A stretch of DNA of 6,940 nucleotides from Treponema sp. (GCA_031257595.1 JAIROH010000055.1:1-6940); one strand, 5' to 3'; positions 1-6,940 are shown, numbered from the stretch's first letter. The notes: generated by a model from the letters alone, not told the origin. Translations and numbers: made by a program.

Positions 1-7
1 ACTTGTT

Positions 8-46
8 CCGGGGCGGGTTTTTGCGGGCAGGCCCCCCCGGTTTTTT
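8..46 (+). terminator. Probable rho-independent terminator of a gene left of the window
   Basis: CCGGGG at 8-13 pairs perfectly with CCCCGG at 35-40. After a bulged C14, GGG at 15-17 pairs with CCC at 32-34. Six T follow directly at 41-46, the classical order for the + strand. A competing pairing, GGCAGGC (26-32) with GCCTGCC (52-58), overlaps it. Read on the - strand, no T tract follows the hairpin, so it is not a good terminator for the large - strand gene ending at 114. The likely client is a + strand gene left of the window, in tail-to-tail arrangement with that gene. Confidence 0.6.
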
Positions 47-113
47 CGTGTGCCTGCCTCGATAATCAGCGACGACAGATTTTACTATTATGGCCTTTAA
101 TTAAGACAGAACG

Positions 114-3100
114 CTAAAATGTAACGGAAAGGGAAGTCCCAAAGCTCAGCATAAAAGAAAGGGTGTCGCTGTATTCGTTCATTTTTACGTTTAGCTTGGA
201 AAAGGCGCTCAGGGTGAGTTTCCCGAGGATCCGTACCAGCGATTCATGACCCAGAATAACCGAATAATTCGCGTAATCCCCGGATTTGTCGATTACCAGT
301 TCCAGAGATTCCCGGCGAAGCCTTTCGTAATCGCTTGCCGCCAGGGACTTGATTGCCGGAAAATTGTCCGCGCCTTCCAGCTTTCCCATCATTTTATCGT
401 AAATAAGCGACAGAAGGGTTTTCTCGGCGGGAACGGTCCAAAGGAGGGCCAGGCTTTCAATCCAGCCCGTAGAACCCGTGGTAACGGTATTGTGTATTCC
501 AAGTTCCGCCCCCCGGGCGCCGAAAAAGGCAAGGTTCTGTTCCGCCTGAAGCCTCCAGACCGGCTTTTCCGATTTGGGGAAACTGAAAACACCGGAAACC
601 GAATGGCGAAATTCGTCGTTCCGGTAAAAACGAAAAACCGGCGTCGTTCCCATCGAACCGAAAAGGTTAATTCCGGAAAAGTTTAAGGCGGGGCTGAACG
701 TAAATACGTCAAGCCGCGTGTCAAGCCGCTGTTCCAGGGTTCTGTCGATGCGGGAAGAAAAGCTTACCGGCACGATAAGGGAGAGCGGATCGTATCGTTC
801 CGGAAAAAACAGGTTCAGGGACAGCGCCTCATTCCAGCGGGTGTTTTCGGTTTTTTCGGGAACCGAATAGTTGTCAAGTGTTTTATCCAGGCTGTCTTCA
901 AGGCCGGAATCGAAAATTGAGTAGACCGGGATAGTGGACCAGAGGGGGGAAGACGCCGAAAGGCTGCCGCCGTACCGCTCGATATCTTCACCCAAATCTT
1001 CTCCGTAGCCGTTTTCCAGCCGCCTGAACGATCTTTCACTGTGGAGGGCGCCGCGAAGTCTCCCTACGACAAACGGAAACTCCAGCGTTCCCCTGGAAGA
1101 GGATTGGGTTATTCCAAGCGGAACGGAGACGAAATTGGCCATGTCGAAGCCGAGGTTCACCCCCAGGGGGGTTCTATTTACGTTGATCGCCGCCCTGCCG
1201 CGGAGGTCCCTGTTCTGTATTGTTTTGCCGGCGCCCGAATCAATCAGCATTTCGGGAAAACTCATTGCCCAGGTTTCCCCGTAATTTGACATTCGGGATT
1301 CGGGCCTGTCCGTTTTTTCCGTGTATCCAAGATCCGCCCCGACGAAAAAACCCGGATATTCATTCTGTACGGCGTCAACACCCGTTGAAAAATTCCAGAG
1401 ACGCCTGAGTTTTTTGATTTCGTAATTGGTATCGGAAGAAAGCTGGGCATGGAGCGGTCCGTCAAGGCCGATAGAGAGCTTGTGATCGAAATTTTTGTTG
1501 TAGGGAGCCGTGTTAAAACGTTCGTTTATCGAAACAGGACCAAACGAACGGGAAAGACCGTGGCCGGCCGACCAGTAGGAAAGTTCATTGGAAACGTTAA
1601 AAGACAGATTCCCCGTAACCGAGGCGCCAAGAACGGTTACTCCCGCCGACGAACGGCTCTGCATTCCGGCAAACGTTTCCGATTCGGAGGTAAACGGATC
1701 CCCCGTGGCGCCGGTTTCAAGGGCCGTATTTATCGAAAAATCGGAAACCACGGGTTTGTCGTTAACCGAAACAAGCGGTTCGGGATGGATCCACTCAAGA
1801 GTTGTCCCCGTATTAAGCCTGTACGAAGGAGCCGGTTCTTCAAGGCAAATTTCGTCAATGGAAAACGTACCGTCCGTCAAAGGCGCGGAAGATTCCACAA
1901 AAACCGCGATATACGAGGAACCGGGTGCGTACATGTCGGTTTCGCTCTGCCTGAGCGCGTCCTGCCTGTATTTAAGCTTCGCGCCGGAGACGGGATTTCC
2001 GTCGATCAACACTTTTTGTTCACGGTAATGGAGCTCGACTTTTACCCAATCGGGCGTACCAAACGCCGATGCCGGGATTTCCGCTTCAACGGCAATTTCA
2101 TTGTCGTTACCCAACGACGAAGGACCGCGGGCGACAATAAAACGGAATGAAGAAAAGGATATGGCAGAAGGCGGATCCGTTATGGGTCTTACTTCAGGCG
2201 TTTTTAGAAAAAAACTTAACACCTTGTATTGGGAAAGGGGAATTTCGCTGACCCGCCCATCGGCGCCGGCCGACTTAACCGATGAACCCCAGTCGATTTT
2301 AAGTACATGGTTTGCGCCGCTCGGATGGAGGCGGCTGACGGTGGAGTTGTCGAGAGAAGAATCCCCTGTTTCCGCCAGGGATACCTTGGGATCCTCGGCG
2401 CCGGTTATTTCACCTGACGTAAGCGTGACGGCCCGCCATGAAGCTCCCATGATATACGGCCTGGCGACAAGAAGGCGGCCAGAAACCCCGGAAGGAGAGG
2501 AGGTTTCTACATCGACAATAATAATGCGCATGTGGGTGGCGTTTTGCAGTTTGTGGCGATCGGCGTCGGTAAAAGAAATGGTAACGGTAGGATCGTTTTT
2601 CCATGATGATGAAGAAGGCGGGCCGGAATATATTTCCCCTTCAATCATAAGGAAGGGATTTTCTACAATACCCTGATCGGAATCGGAAAGCGTACCGAAC
2701 TGGGCAATAATTTTTATGGAATCGGAACCGGAAAAGTTGAACAGCCTTATTGGAACCACCACGGCCTTTGCCTGTTCAAGCAGCTTACCGTCTTCTCCCA
2801 GCGGTACCTCAAAACCCGTCCAAATTTTTGAAGCGTCCAGCTCAAATTCGGCGGCGAAAATTTCCATGTCCGCGTCCTTTGCCGGATACGGCCCCTGTTT
2901 GCCGGATATGACCGGAGCGTTCCAGTCTATCGGCATAAGTTTGGAAACGCCGAAGATGTCGGCGTTTCGGTAGTTTCTGTACACCAGATCGGCGCGTTTT
3001 GAAAGCGGCAGATCTGAAAATAAAGACGGGGATGAAACTGATTTTACGGGCGGCGCTTCGGAAATAAACGCGCCGGATGTGGAAAGACCCATAACAATTT

Positions 3101-4907
3101 CCGAATTGCCTTCCATGCCGGCGACACGGTACAGTCCCGTGGTATCCGGCTGTTCAAAACCGAGCCCCAGGGAAACGCTTGCCTTGAGCCTGTCGTAGTC
3201 CCATGCGGCCTTGCCGCCGAAACCGACGGTACCGGGGCTGGCTGCCCCTTCTTCGGTATAGGCTTCCTGGCTGACGTTCCAGCGGAGGCCCAGGGCCGCT
3301 TCCCAGCTAAAGGGTTTTTCTTCGGGCCTGTAGACAAGGCCGACGCCGGCGGCAAGGCTTCCCAGACGCCGTTCTTCGCTGCGCTTGAGGTAGGTAACGC
3401 GTATTACCTCGTTAAAACCCACAGGGCTTGAAAGCTGTACCGTTCCGCTTCCCGAATCATAACTTACCTGTGAATCCATGATACCGCCCCGGTATACCTG
3501 TACGGATCCGGGTACCACGTCCGTGCCGATGACGTAGGCTCCCGCGGGACCGTAATTGGTAAAACGAAGGCTTATGTCTTCGGTAAAAGCCTGTTTGCCG
3601 GGCAGGTAAATTTCCGGGTAGTCTTCGGCCAGCGGCCACATGCTTTCCGGCTCCCTGCGGCCGCTGGCGGTGGAAACAAGCTCAAAAATTCCCCGCTGTG
3701 AATCGTCTCCGCTCAGGCTGTACAGGGGCAGATCAAGGGAAAGGACAATGTTATCGGCGGAAAGCAGTTCAAAACCGGAGATACGTTCCCCTGTTGAAGT
3801 ACGGACAAGGGCCGCGTCTTCGGAAGCCGCCGAAGGGGAACGGTAGCGGCTCTGGCGTTCAAACGGGGAAAAAGTTCCCGGTTCGTAAATCACCAGGGCG
3901 CTGACGCCGCCGATAGCAACCGTTCCGGGCGCAGTCGTACCGCCGGGCTGGGGATAATCATGAAGATTAACACTAAAGAGTTCTTGAACATCCCCCAGGT
4001 AACCCGCCGCCGGTGAAGCTGCCGTCCCGTAACTGCTTACACCGTATACGCCGCCGTTATAATAAACCGCGACCATCCCCGCGGGCTCACGGACAAGTTC
4101 GACAATGCCGTTTATACCGCTTGCCGCGTATTCGCTGGGAACGGCAAGCCGCCATTTTCTGCCGCCGCCGCTTAGATCGCCGTTTTTGTCCTCGAAGTAC
4201 ACGACCGGGACGGCGGAAATGTTTTCGTCGGGCAGTACGAACGAAACGCCCCGCAAGGGCTTGTCCGGGGAAAGGTTTGAAAAGCTCCGTTCCCTGTCTC
4301 CGACAAAGATCCGCTCTTCCCGCGCGGCGGCGTCGTACCTGACAAGGCTGTGAAAACTCAGATCCCCGGAACCGAAACGGCCGTAAACGCCGAACGAAGA
4401 CGGCGAATCTCCTCCCAGATCCAGGTAGGGGAAAACGGGAAAGTCCAGGCCCGTGTTACCAACACCGACGTACTGTACCGTTTCACCGGGAAAACCCTGG
4501 TAACCGGCCCGGTAGGTGTTCAGGTCGTAGTCGTCAAGAAAGCTTACTTCAAGGAACCACCTTTCCCGAATCCACAGGGAAAGGGTCAGGTCGGCTTCCT
4601 GGGTAAAAAGCAGCGGAGAATCCTCGGAATCGGGTGAAATCCCCAGAGGGCCGCGGGAGATGCCCCAGTTTGCGGTCAAAGTTCCTTTCCAGAAACCTTT
4701 TACGACAAGCGATACTTCCGAATCGCTGATATTCATCCGCATAAGTTCCGAATCCGCTTCTTCGGTAATGGCCCGGCGCCGCCTTTCCAGCTGATTTTGG
4801 GAATTTTCCTGCGCGAAAGAAAAAACAGGCAGGAGAAGCAGGGCGGCAAAGGGAAAAAATGTACGCCTTTGTACGGTACAACGCCGCTTACTTCGCAAAA
4901 ATGCCAT
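114..4907 (-). CDS. Giant exported beta-rich outer-membrane protein, SprA-like
   Basis: This 1597-residue protein starts with a signal peptide: basic n-region (R5-R15), hydrophobic core about 17-31 and probable cleavage after S-F-A32. Residues about 100-205 (L-E-V-S-F, then V-G-V-G-N-T-G-L-D-F-P, then S-P-S-S-F-G-V-Y-G) match the pattern I recall from SprA repeats. Residues 467-507 (G-S-V-Q-V-Y-R then Y-D-S-G-S-G-T-V) resemble the SprA stretch leading to a beta-strand. Two similar beta-sandwich-like modules lie at about 683-822 and 855-1024; the second ends F-S-I-D-E-I-C-L, comparable to SprA V-W-V-N-E-L-R-L. From about 1055 to the end, alternating hydrophobic strands suggest a barrel, and the final S-L-S-V-T-F ends in Phe, as outer-membrane beta-signals do. 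SprA (about 2400 residues) is the Bacteroidota type IX secretion translocon; this protein is shorter. The two cysteines are C10, in the signal peptide, and C1021. The ATG at 4907 has no visible Shine-Dalgarno. Export and beta structure are well supported; SprA kinship is from memory of the family and function is unknown. The alternative is an unrelated large treponemal outer-membrane protein. Confidence 0.75.
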   Translation of the reverse strand: MAFLRSKRRCTVQRRTFFPFAALLLLPVFSFAQENSQNQLERRRRAITEEADSELMRMNISDSEVSLVVKGFWKGTLTANWGISRGPLGISPDSEDSPLLFTQEADLTLSLWIRERWFLEVSFLDDYDLNTYRAGYQGFPGETVQYVGVGNTGLDFPVFPYLDLGGDSPSSFGVYGRFGSGDLSFHSLVRYDAAAREERIFVGDRERSFSNLSPDKPLRGVSFVLPDENISAVPVVYFEDKNGDLSGGGRKWRLAVPSEYAASGINGIVELVREPAGMVAVYYNGGVYGVSSYGTAASPAAGYLGDVQELFSVNLHDYPQPGGTTAPGTVAIGGVSALVIYEPGTFSPFERQSRYRSPSAASEDAALVRTSTGERISGFELLSADNIVLSLDLPLYSLSGDDSQRGIFELVSTASGRREPESMWPLAEDYPEIYLPGKQAFTEDISLRFTNYGPAGAYVIGTDVVPGSVQVYRGGIMDSQVSYDSGSGTVQLSSPVGFNEVIRVTYLKRSEERRLGSLAAGVGLVYRPEEKPFSWEAALGLRWNVSQEAYTEEGAASPGTVGFGGKAAWDYDRLKASVSLGLGFEQPDTTGLYRVAGMEGNSEIVMGLSTSGAFISEAPPVKSVSSPSLFSDLPLSKRADLVYRNYRNADIFGVSKLMPIDWNAPVISGKQGPYPAKDADMEIFAAEFELDASKIWTGFEVPLGEDGKLLEQAKAVVVPIRLFNFSGSDSIKIIAQFGTLSDSDQGIVENPFLMIEGEIYSGPPSSSSWKNDPTVTISFTDADRHKLQNATHMRIIIVDVETSSPSGVSGRLLVARPYIMGASWRAVTLTSGEITGAEDPKVSLAETGDSSLDNSTVSRLHPSGANHVLKIDWGSSVKSAGADGRVSEIPLSQYKVLSFFLKTPEVRPITDPPSAISFSSFRFIVARGPSSLGNDNEIAVEAEIPASAFGTPDWVKVELHYREQKVLIDGNPVSGAKLKYRQDALRQSETDMYAPGSSYIAVFVESSAPLTDGTFSIDEICLEEPAPSYRLNTGTTLEWIHPEPLVSVNDKPVVSDFSINTALETGATGDPFTSESETFAGMQSRSSAGVTVLGASVTGNLSFNVSNELSYWSAGHGLSRSFGPVSINERFNTAPYNKNFDHKLSIGLDGPLHAQLSSDTNYEIKKLRRLWNFSTGVDAVQNEYPGFFVGADLGYTEKTDRPESRMSNYGETWAMSFPEMLIDSGAGKTIQNRDLRGRAAINVNRTPLGVNLGFDMANFVSVPLGITQSSSRGTLEFPFVVGRLRGALHSERSFRRLENGYGEDLGEDIERYGGSLSASSPLWSTIPVYSIFDSGLEDSLDKTLDNYSVPEKTENTRWNEALSLNLFFPERYDPLSLIVPVSFSSRIDRTLEQRLDTRLDVFTFSPALNFSGINLFGSMGTTPVFRFYRNDEFRHSVSGVFSFPKSEKPVWRLQAEQNLAFFGARGAELGIHNTVTTGSTGWIESLALLWTVPAEKTLLSLIYDKMMGKLEGADNFPAIKSLAASDYERLRRESLELVIDKSGDYANYSVILGHESLVRILGKLTLSAFSKLNVKMNEYSDTLSFMLSFGTSLSVTF

Positions 4908-4910
4908 TTT

Positions 4911-4927
4911 CGATATATAATATATCG
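4911..4927. promoter_or_regulatory. Perfect 17-nt palindrome and -10-like element in the divergent intergenic region
   Basis: CGATATAT (4911-4918), central A (4919) and ATATATCG (4920-4927) form a perfect inverted repeat in the only 26 bases separating two divergent start codons. TATAAT lies inside it on the + strand at 4916-4921. TTCGCA at 4892-4897 matches TTGACA at 4 of 6 positions with an 18-base spacer, so it may be the -35. On the - strand the same palindrome also reads as AT-rich -10-like sequence. It may serve as a shared promoter core, an operator, or both. A + transcript from this -10 would begin near 4928 and have a leader of about six bases. Confidence 0.5.
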
Positions 4928-4933
4928 GGGATT

Positions 4934-5221
4934 ATGGTAGTATCAATGATTCAAATGCTCTTTGAAATGCCCGATATCGGCAGTATCAAGGATAAACGGC
5001 GCATAGTCAAATCGATAAAGGACAGGCTTGAGCGCCGTTTTCACCTTAGCGCGGCGGAAGTGGACCTTCAGGATTCGTTGACGTTTGCCCAGATAGGGGG
5101 CGCCCTGGTATCCAATTCCCGGTCTTTTGGCGAGACGGTCTTGAACAAGGCGTTCAAAATGATTGAAAATGAGGTGCCGGTACGAATCCATGATGTTACA
5201 ATCCACTCCGAGGAGTTTTAA
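4934..5221 (+). CDS. DUF503 / YlxP-like protein
   Basis: This is a 95-residue protein of the small DUF503 family, which has the size of Bacillus subtilis YlxP (92 residues). The family signature is S-I-K-D-K-R-R-I-V-K-S at residues 17-27. It is followed by R-R-F-H-L-S-A-A-E-V-D-L-Q-D (34-47) and V-S-N (59-61), as in family members. Family members are often encoded near infB and rbfA and are linked to ribosome or translation work, but the biochemical role is not settled. Here no translation gene is adjacent. The reading frame is open upstream to an ATG at 4859, inside the divergent gene. The start at 4934 is preferred because it gives exactly 16 residues before the S-x-K-x-K-R motif, as in YlxP. 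It has only GGGG at 4927-4930, three bases away, as a possible ribosome site. An ATG at 4946 is an alternative. The protein is cytoplasmic, with no signal or membrane segment. Confidence 0.85.
   Translation: MVVSMIQMLFEMPDIGSIKDKRRIVKSIKDRLERRFHLSAAEVDLQDSLTFAQIGGALVSNSRSFGETVLNKAFKMIENEVPVRIHDVTIHSEEF
5211..5215 (+). promoter_or_regulatory. Shine-Dalgarno site that fixes the GTG start at 5223
   Basis: AGGAG at 5211-5215 sits seven bases before GTG 5223 and is formed by the last Glu codons of the DUF503 gene. It is the best ribosome site in the window. It favours the GTG over ATG codons at 5190 and 5193, whose nearest purine stretch (GAGGTG, 5171-5176) is too far upstream. Confidence 0.75.
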
Positions 5222-5222
5222 A

Positions 5223-5849
5223 GTGGGAAAAGCCTTTTCCGCGGCGTTTATCTGCGTTTTTTTGTTTTCCTGTATAGTGACAGGTTCCGGTATAAGCATT
5301 CACGGCGATGGTTCCGGAACAATACAGCTTGAATACCGTCTCGCGAAAGAACTGGAAGGGCTGGGAAAACTTGACGGAAACGAACGCTGGCTTCCCGTTC
5401 CGGTCGGGAGGGCGGATCTTGAACGAACGGTAAACCGCGTTGAAGGTTTGCGCCTTGTTTCCTTTTCTTTCAAAGAAGACGGAAAGGATATTGTATATTC
5501 CGCGGGGCTTGATTTTGATTCTCCGGGGGCCTTAACCGGTTTTCTTGACGCTTCCGGCAGGCAGGTCGAGCTTGACATGGAAAGAAAACGTCTTGCCTTT
5601 ACGTTTACCGGCGCGGAAAACCCCGAAGCCGGTTTTCGGGACATGGTTATTTCCTCGTTTTCGGGTTATGAATTTTCCCTTGCCCTGAATATGCCCGCCG
5701 CCGTTTCCCTGCGCTGGCTTGACGAAAACGGGGCGGAAACGCGAAATCCCGGAACCTGCTCTCTGGACGGAGTGGCGCTTAATTTCAGTTCCCCCATGCC
5801 GGATCTTATTCTGCTTGAAAAAGCGTGTGTCATGGAAATAACCTGGTAA
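5223..5849 (+). CDS. Probable lipoprotein, LppM/DUF3153-like
   Basis: From the GTG start the 208-residue product has a short hydrophobic leader and the lipobox L14-F-S-C17. It is therefore a likely signal peptidase II substrate, lipidated at C17 and anchored in the envelope. The mature part begins near H-G-D-G-S-G-T-I-Q-L-E-Y (residues 27-38), followed by a V-E-G-L-R-L-V-S-F-S-F segment (73-83), D-F-D-S-P (97-101) and many short beta stretches. That opening and spacing resemble LppM-type (DUF3153) lipoproteins. Unlike many of those, no C-terminal membrane helix is present; it ends E-I-T-W. C179 and C202 are the other cysteines of the mature part. The start lies one base after the DUF503 stop, so the pair is probably cotranscribed and translationally coupled. 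A longer form from the ATG at 5190 would add basic residues to the leader and cannot be excluded. Lipoprotein status is well supported; family assignment is tentative and function unknown. Confidence 0.75.
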   Translation: MGKAFSAAFICVFLFSCIVTGSGISIHGDGSGTIQLEYRLAKELEGLGKLDGNERWLPVPVGRADLERTVNRVEGLRLVSFSFKEDGKDIVYSAGLDFDSPGALTGFLDASGRQVELDMERKRLAFTFTGAENPEAGFRDMVISSFSGYEFSLALNMPAAVSLRWLDENGAETRNPGTCSLDGVALNFSSPMPDLILLEKACVMEITW

Positions 5850-5888
5850 TTCGGGTTCTGGCGAGGCTTTCCCGAAACTTCAGTTTTT
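5850..5888 (+). terminator. Weak terminator-like hairpin after the lipoprotein gene
   Basis: TTCGGG (5850-5855) pairs with CCCGAA (5871-5876) across a 15-base loop, and TTTTT follows at 5884-5888, seven bases beyond the stem. The stem is short and the T tract displaced, so termination would be weak at best. Read-through into the next gene is likely. It starts directly after the stop codon at 5847-5849. Confidence 0.25.
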
Positions 5889-5919
5889 AGGATTGGCTCT
5901 GATTATGCTTCATTAACGC

Positions 5920-5924
5920 AGGGA
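5920..5924 (+). promoter_or_regulatory. Ribosome binding site of the gene starting at 5932
   Basis: AGGGA lies seven bases before ATG 5932. Together with the in-frame TAA at 5914-5916 it fixes the start. No convincing -35/-10 pair was found in the preceding 82-base gap. Confidence 0.5.
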
Positions 5925-5931
5925 ACGTTCT

Positions 5932-6940
5932 ATGCTTCCGGAACAAAAAAAGACAATTTTCGACCTGCCGCTTAAATTTGTTTTTACCGAAGAAGGATCC
6001 TCGATGCTTATGCGCCAGAATGTAAAGTTTACCCGCTTTAAAATGGGGGACAATACCGAGGATTACGGCGTTTTTTTTGACAAGATCGTTCCCGCGTCGG
6101 TTCAGCGCATGCTTATGGCCGGATATATTTCCAAAATAGAAGTGTCCGGAATCGAAACCGTGGCCGCGAGGAAGGAAATCCTCGATCTTTCCAAGCTGAT
6201 CATTTTCAGTCTGCTCTACGCCCAGTACGGCCACGCGTCTTTTACCCAGACGGTGTCGGCCGAACCGGTAAAACGATGGAACCACACAAATCCGTTTTCG
6301 GTTATTGATGAAAAAACTCAATTTAAGGAAGGCTCAGTCAGGAACTACCTCAAAGAGCATGAAACCGAATTGTCCGGGATAACCGGGGAACTTTTAAATC
6401 CCCTGACCAAAAATATAAACGAGGACGAGAGTCTGCGGGAAGACGAAAAAAAGCTCCAAATCATGATGGCGGAAAAGCTTCTCGCGTTTGCCGATCCCCT
6501 GATGTGGTTTGTGCTGATCAAATTCAGATCCGATCCGGGGTATCTTTTCCTCCTCAGGGACGCGCGGCTGTGCCTGGCCGAATACCTTAAAAAAACGCGG
6601 ATCGCCGAGTATGCGGCGCTGCTTATTGTCGAATTGGCCCAGAATATCGAGAACATCAACCTGTTGAAAGAAGCCCAAATTTTTTACCATAACAAATACG
6701 TCAAACTTTTCAAAATACTGCAGGAACCCCAGTTTAGGGTTCCGGTAATAGATCAGATGCGAAAAAAAAACAACCTTATTACAATTTCCTGGAAAATAGG
6801 CGGTACCAGTACTTCGATCGGAACAAGGGGCAGGCTCCAGGTGGTTTTGTACGACAGGGAAATAAACTACAGGGAAATGCGCGACAGTTTTGAGGCGACC
6901 AAATCGGCGGATATAACCAGAAACAGCCTGACGGAATACT
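5932..6940 (+). CDS. Unrecognised cytoplasmic protein, 3' end outside the window
   Basis: The frame is open for 336 codons and continues past the right edge. ATG 5932 is the start: an in-frame TAA lies at 5914-5916, and AGGGA (5920-5924) stands seven bases before it. There is no signal peptide. The product is mixed charged and helical: residues 80-100 are a hydrophobic helix-like stretch (I-L-D-L-S-K-L-I-I-F-S-L-L-Y-A), 137-185 are polar and charged, 188-250 are helical with L-L-I-V-E-L-A-Q-N-I-E-N at 230-241, and 284-310 form beta strands around G-G-T-S-T-S-I-G-T-R-G-R-L. The E-L-A-Q-N helix faintly recalls the N-box of GHKL ATPases, but no G1 or G2 box is visible in the part seen, so I do not assign that family. 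It follows the lipoprotein gene after 82 bases and may belong to its transcript. It may be a lineage-restricted protein; no function can be given. Confidence 0.8.
   Translation, partial: MLPEQKKTIFDLPLKFVFTEEGSSMLMRQNVKFTRFKMGDNTEDYGVFFDKIVPASVQRMLMAGYISKIEVSGIETVAARKEILDLSKLIIFSLLYAQYGHASFTQTVSAEPVKRWNHTNPFSVIDEKTQFKEGSVRNYLKEHETELSGITGELLNPLTKNINEDESLREDEKKLQIMMAEKLLAFADPLMWFVLIKFRSDPGYLFLLRDARLCLAEYLKKTRIAEYAALLIVELAQNIENINLLKEAQIFYHNKYVKLFKILQEPQFRVPVIDQMRKKNNLITISWKIGGTSTSIGTRGRLQVVLYDREINYREMRDSFEATKSADITRNSLTEY

Noticed and set aside
97..104. TTAATTAA palindrome downstream of the giant gene
   Set aside because: It is short, AT-rich and has no neighbouring elements; expected by chance in a non-coding stretch.
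1449..2150. A 233-codon + strand open frame inside the giant - strand gene
   Set aside because: The translation is Arg/Lys/Gly-rich without domain features, and it lies wholly opposite a gene with signal peptide and coherent beta-strand pattern. It is a shadow of that gene's codon bias, as are the other + frames between 246 and 4637.
4859..4933. Upstream ATG at 4859 as the start of the DUF503 gene
   Set aside because: It would add 25 residues absent from the family and overlap the signal-peptide codons of the divergent gene. The start at 4934 matches the family N-terminus exactly in length.
5163..5222. N-terminal extension of the lipoprotein gene from ATG 5163
   Set aside because: It would overlap the DUF503 gene by about 60 bases with no ribosome site, and would place the hydrophobic leader far from the N-terminus. 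GTG 5223 has an ideal AGGAG.
5893..5909. Possible promoter (TTGGCT, TATGCT) before the gene at 5932
   Set aside because: The two hexamers are only five bases apart and each matches consensus poorly; no supporting pair with a 16-18 base spacer was found.
5887..6321. A - strand 144-codon open frame
   Set aside because: It lies opposite the well-started + gene at 5932, which has a ribosome site and continuous frame to the window edge, so this is a shadow.

Overview
The window holds four genes around one compact divergent promoter region and is probably from a spirochaete of the Treponema group. That placement is an inference. It rests on the balanced base composition, a very large exported beta-rich protein ending in an outer-membrane C-terminal signature, a lipoprotein with an L-F-S-C lipobox, and an overall resemblance to treponemes of termite guts. 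No rRNA or other marker gene is present to confirm it.

Layout. Bases 1-113 are non-coding and carry a GC-rich hairpin followed by six T on the + strand, probably the terminator of a gene lying left of the window. Bases 114-4907 (- strand) are one uninterrupted gene for a 1597-residue secreted protein. Its N-terminal half resembles the Bacteroidota cell-surface/secretion protein SprA in the order and wording of several segments, and its C-terminal third looks like a beta-barrel ending in Phe. Bases 4908-4933 are a 26-bp divergent intergenic region holding a perfect 17-nt palindrome with TATAAT inside it. On the + strand follow a DUF503/YlxP-like gene (4934-5221), a probable lipoprotein gene with a GTG start one base further on (5223-5849), an 82-base gap, and an unrecognised gene (5932 onward) that runs off the right edge.

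How the parts may fit. The DUF503 and lipoprotein genes look translationally coupled, because the Shine-Dalgarno sequence of the second is made from the last codons of the first. The third + gene may share their transcript. Two exported products, a giant envelope protein and a lipoprotein, are encoded on either side of the promoter, but nothing in the sequence proves a shared function. No RNA genes, mobile elements, CRISPR arrays or long repeats were seen. The item most worth following up is the SprA-like protein outside the phylum where SprA is known.
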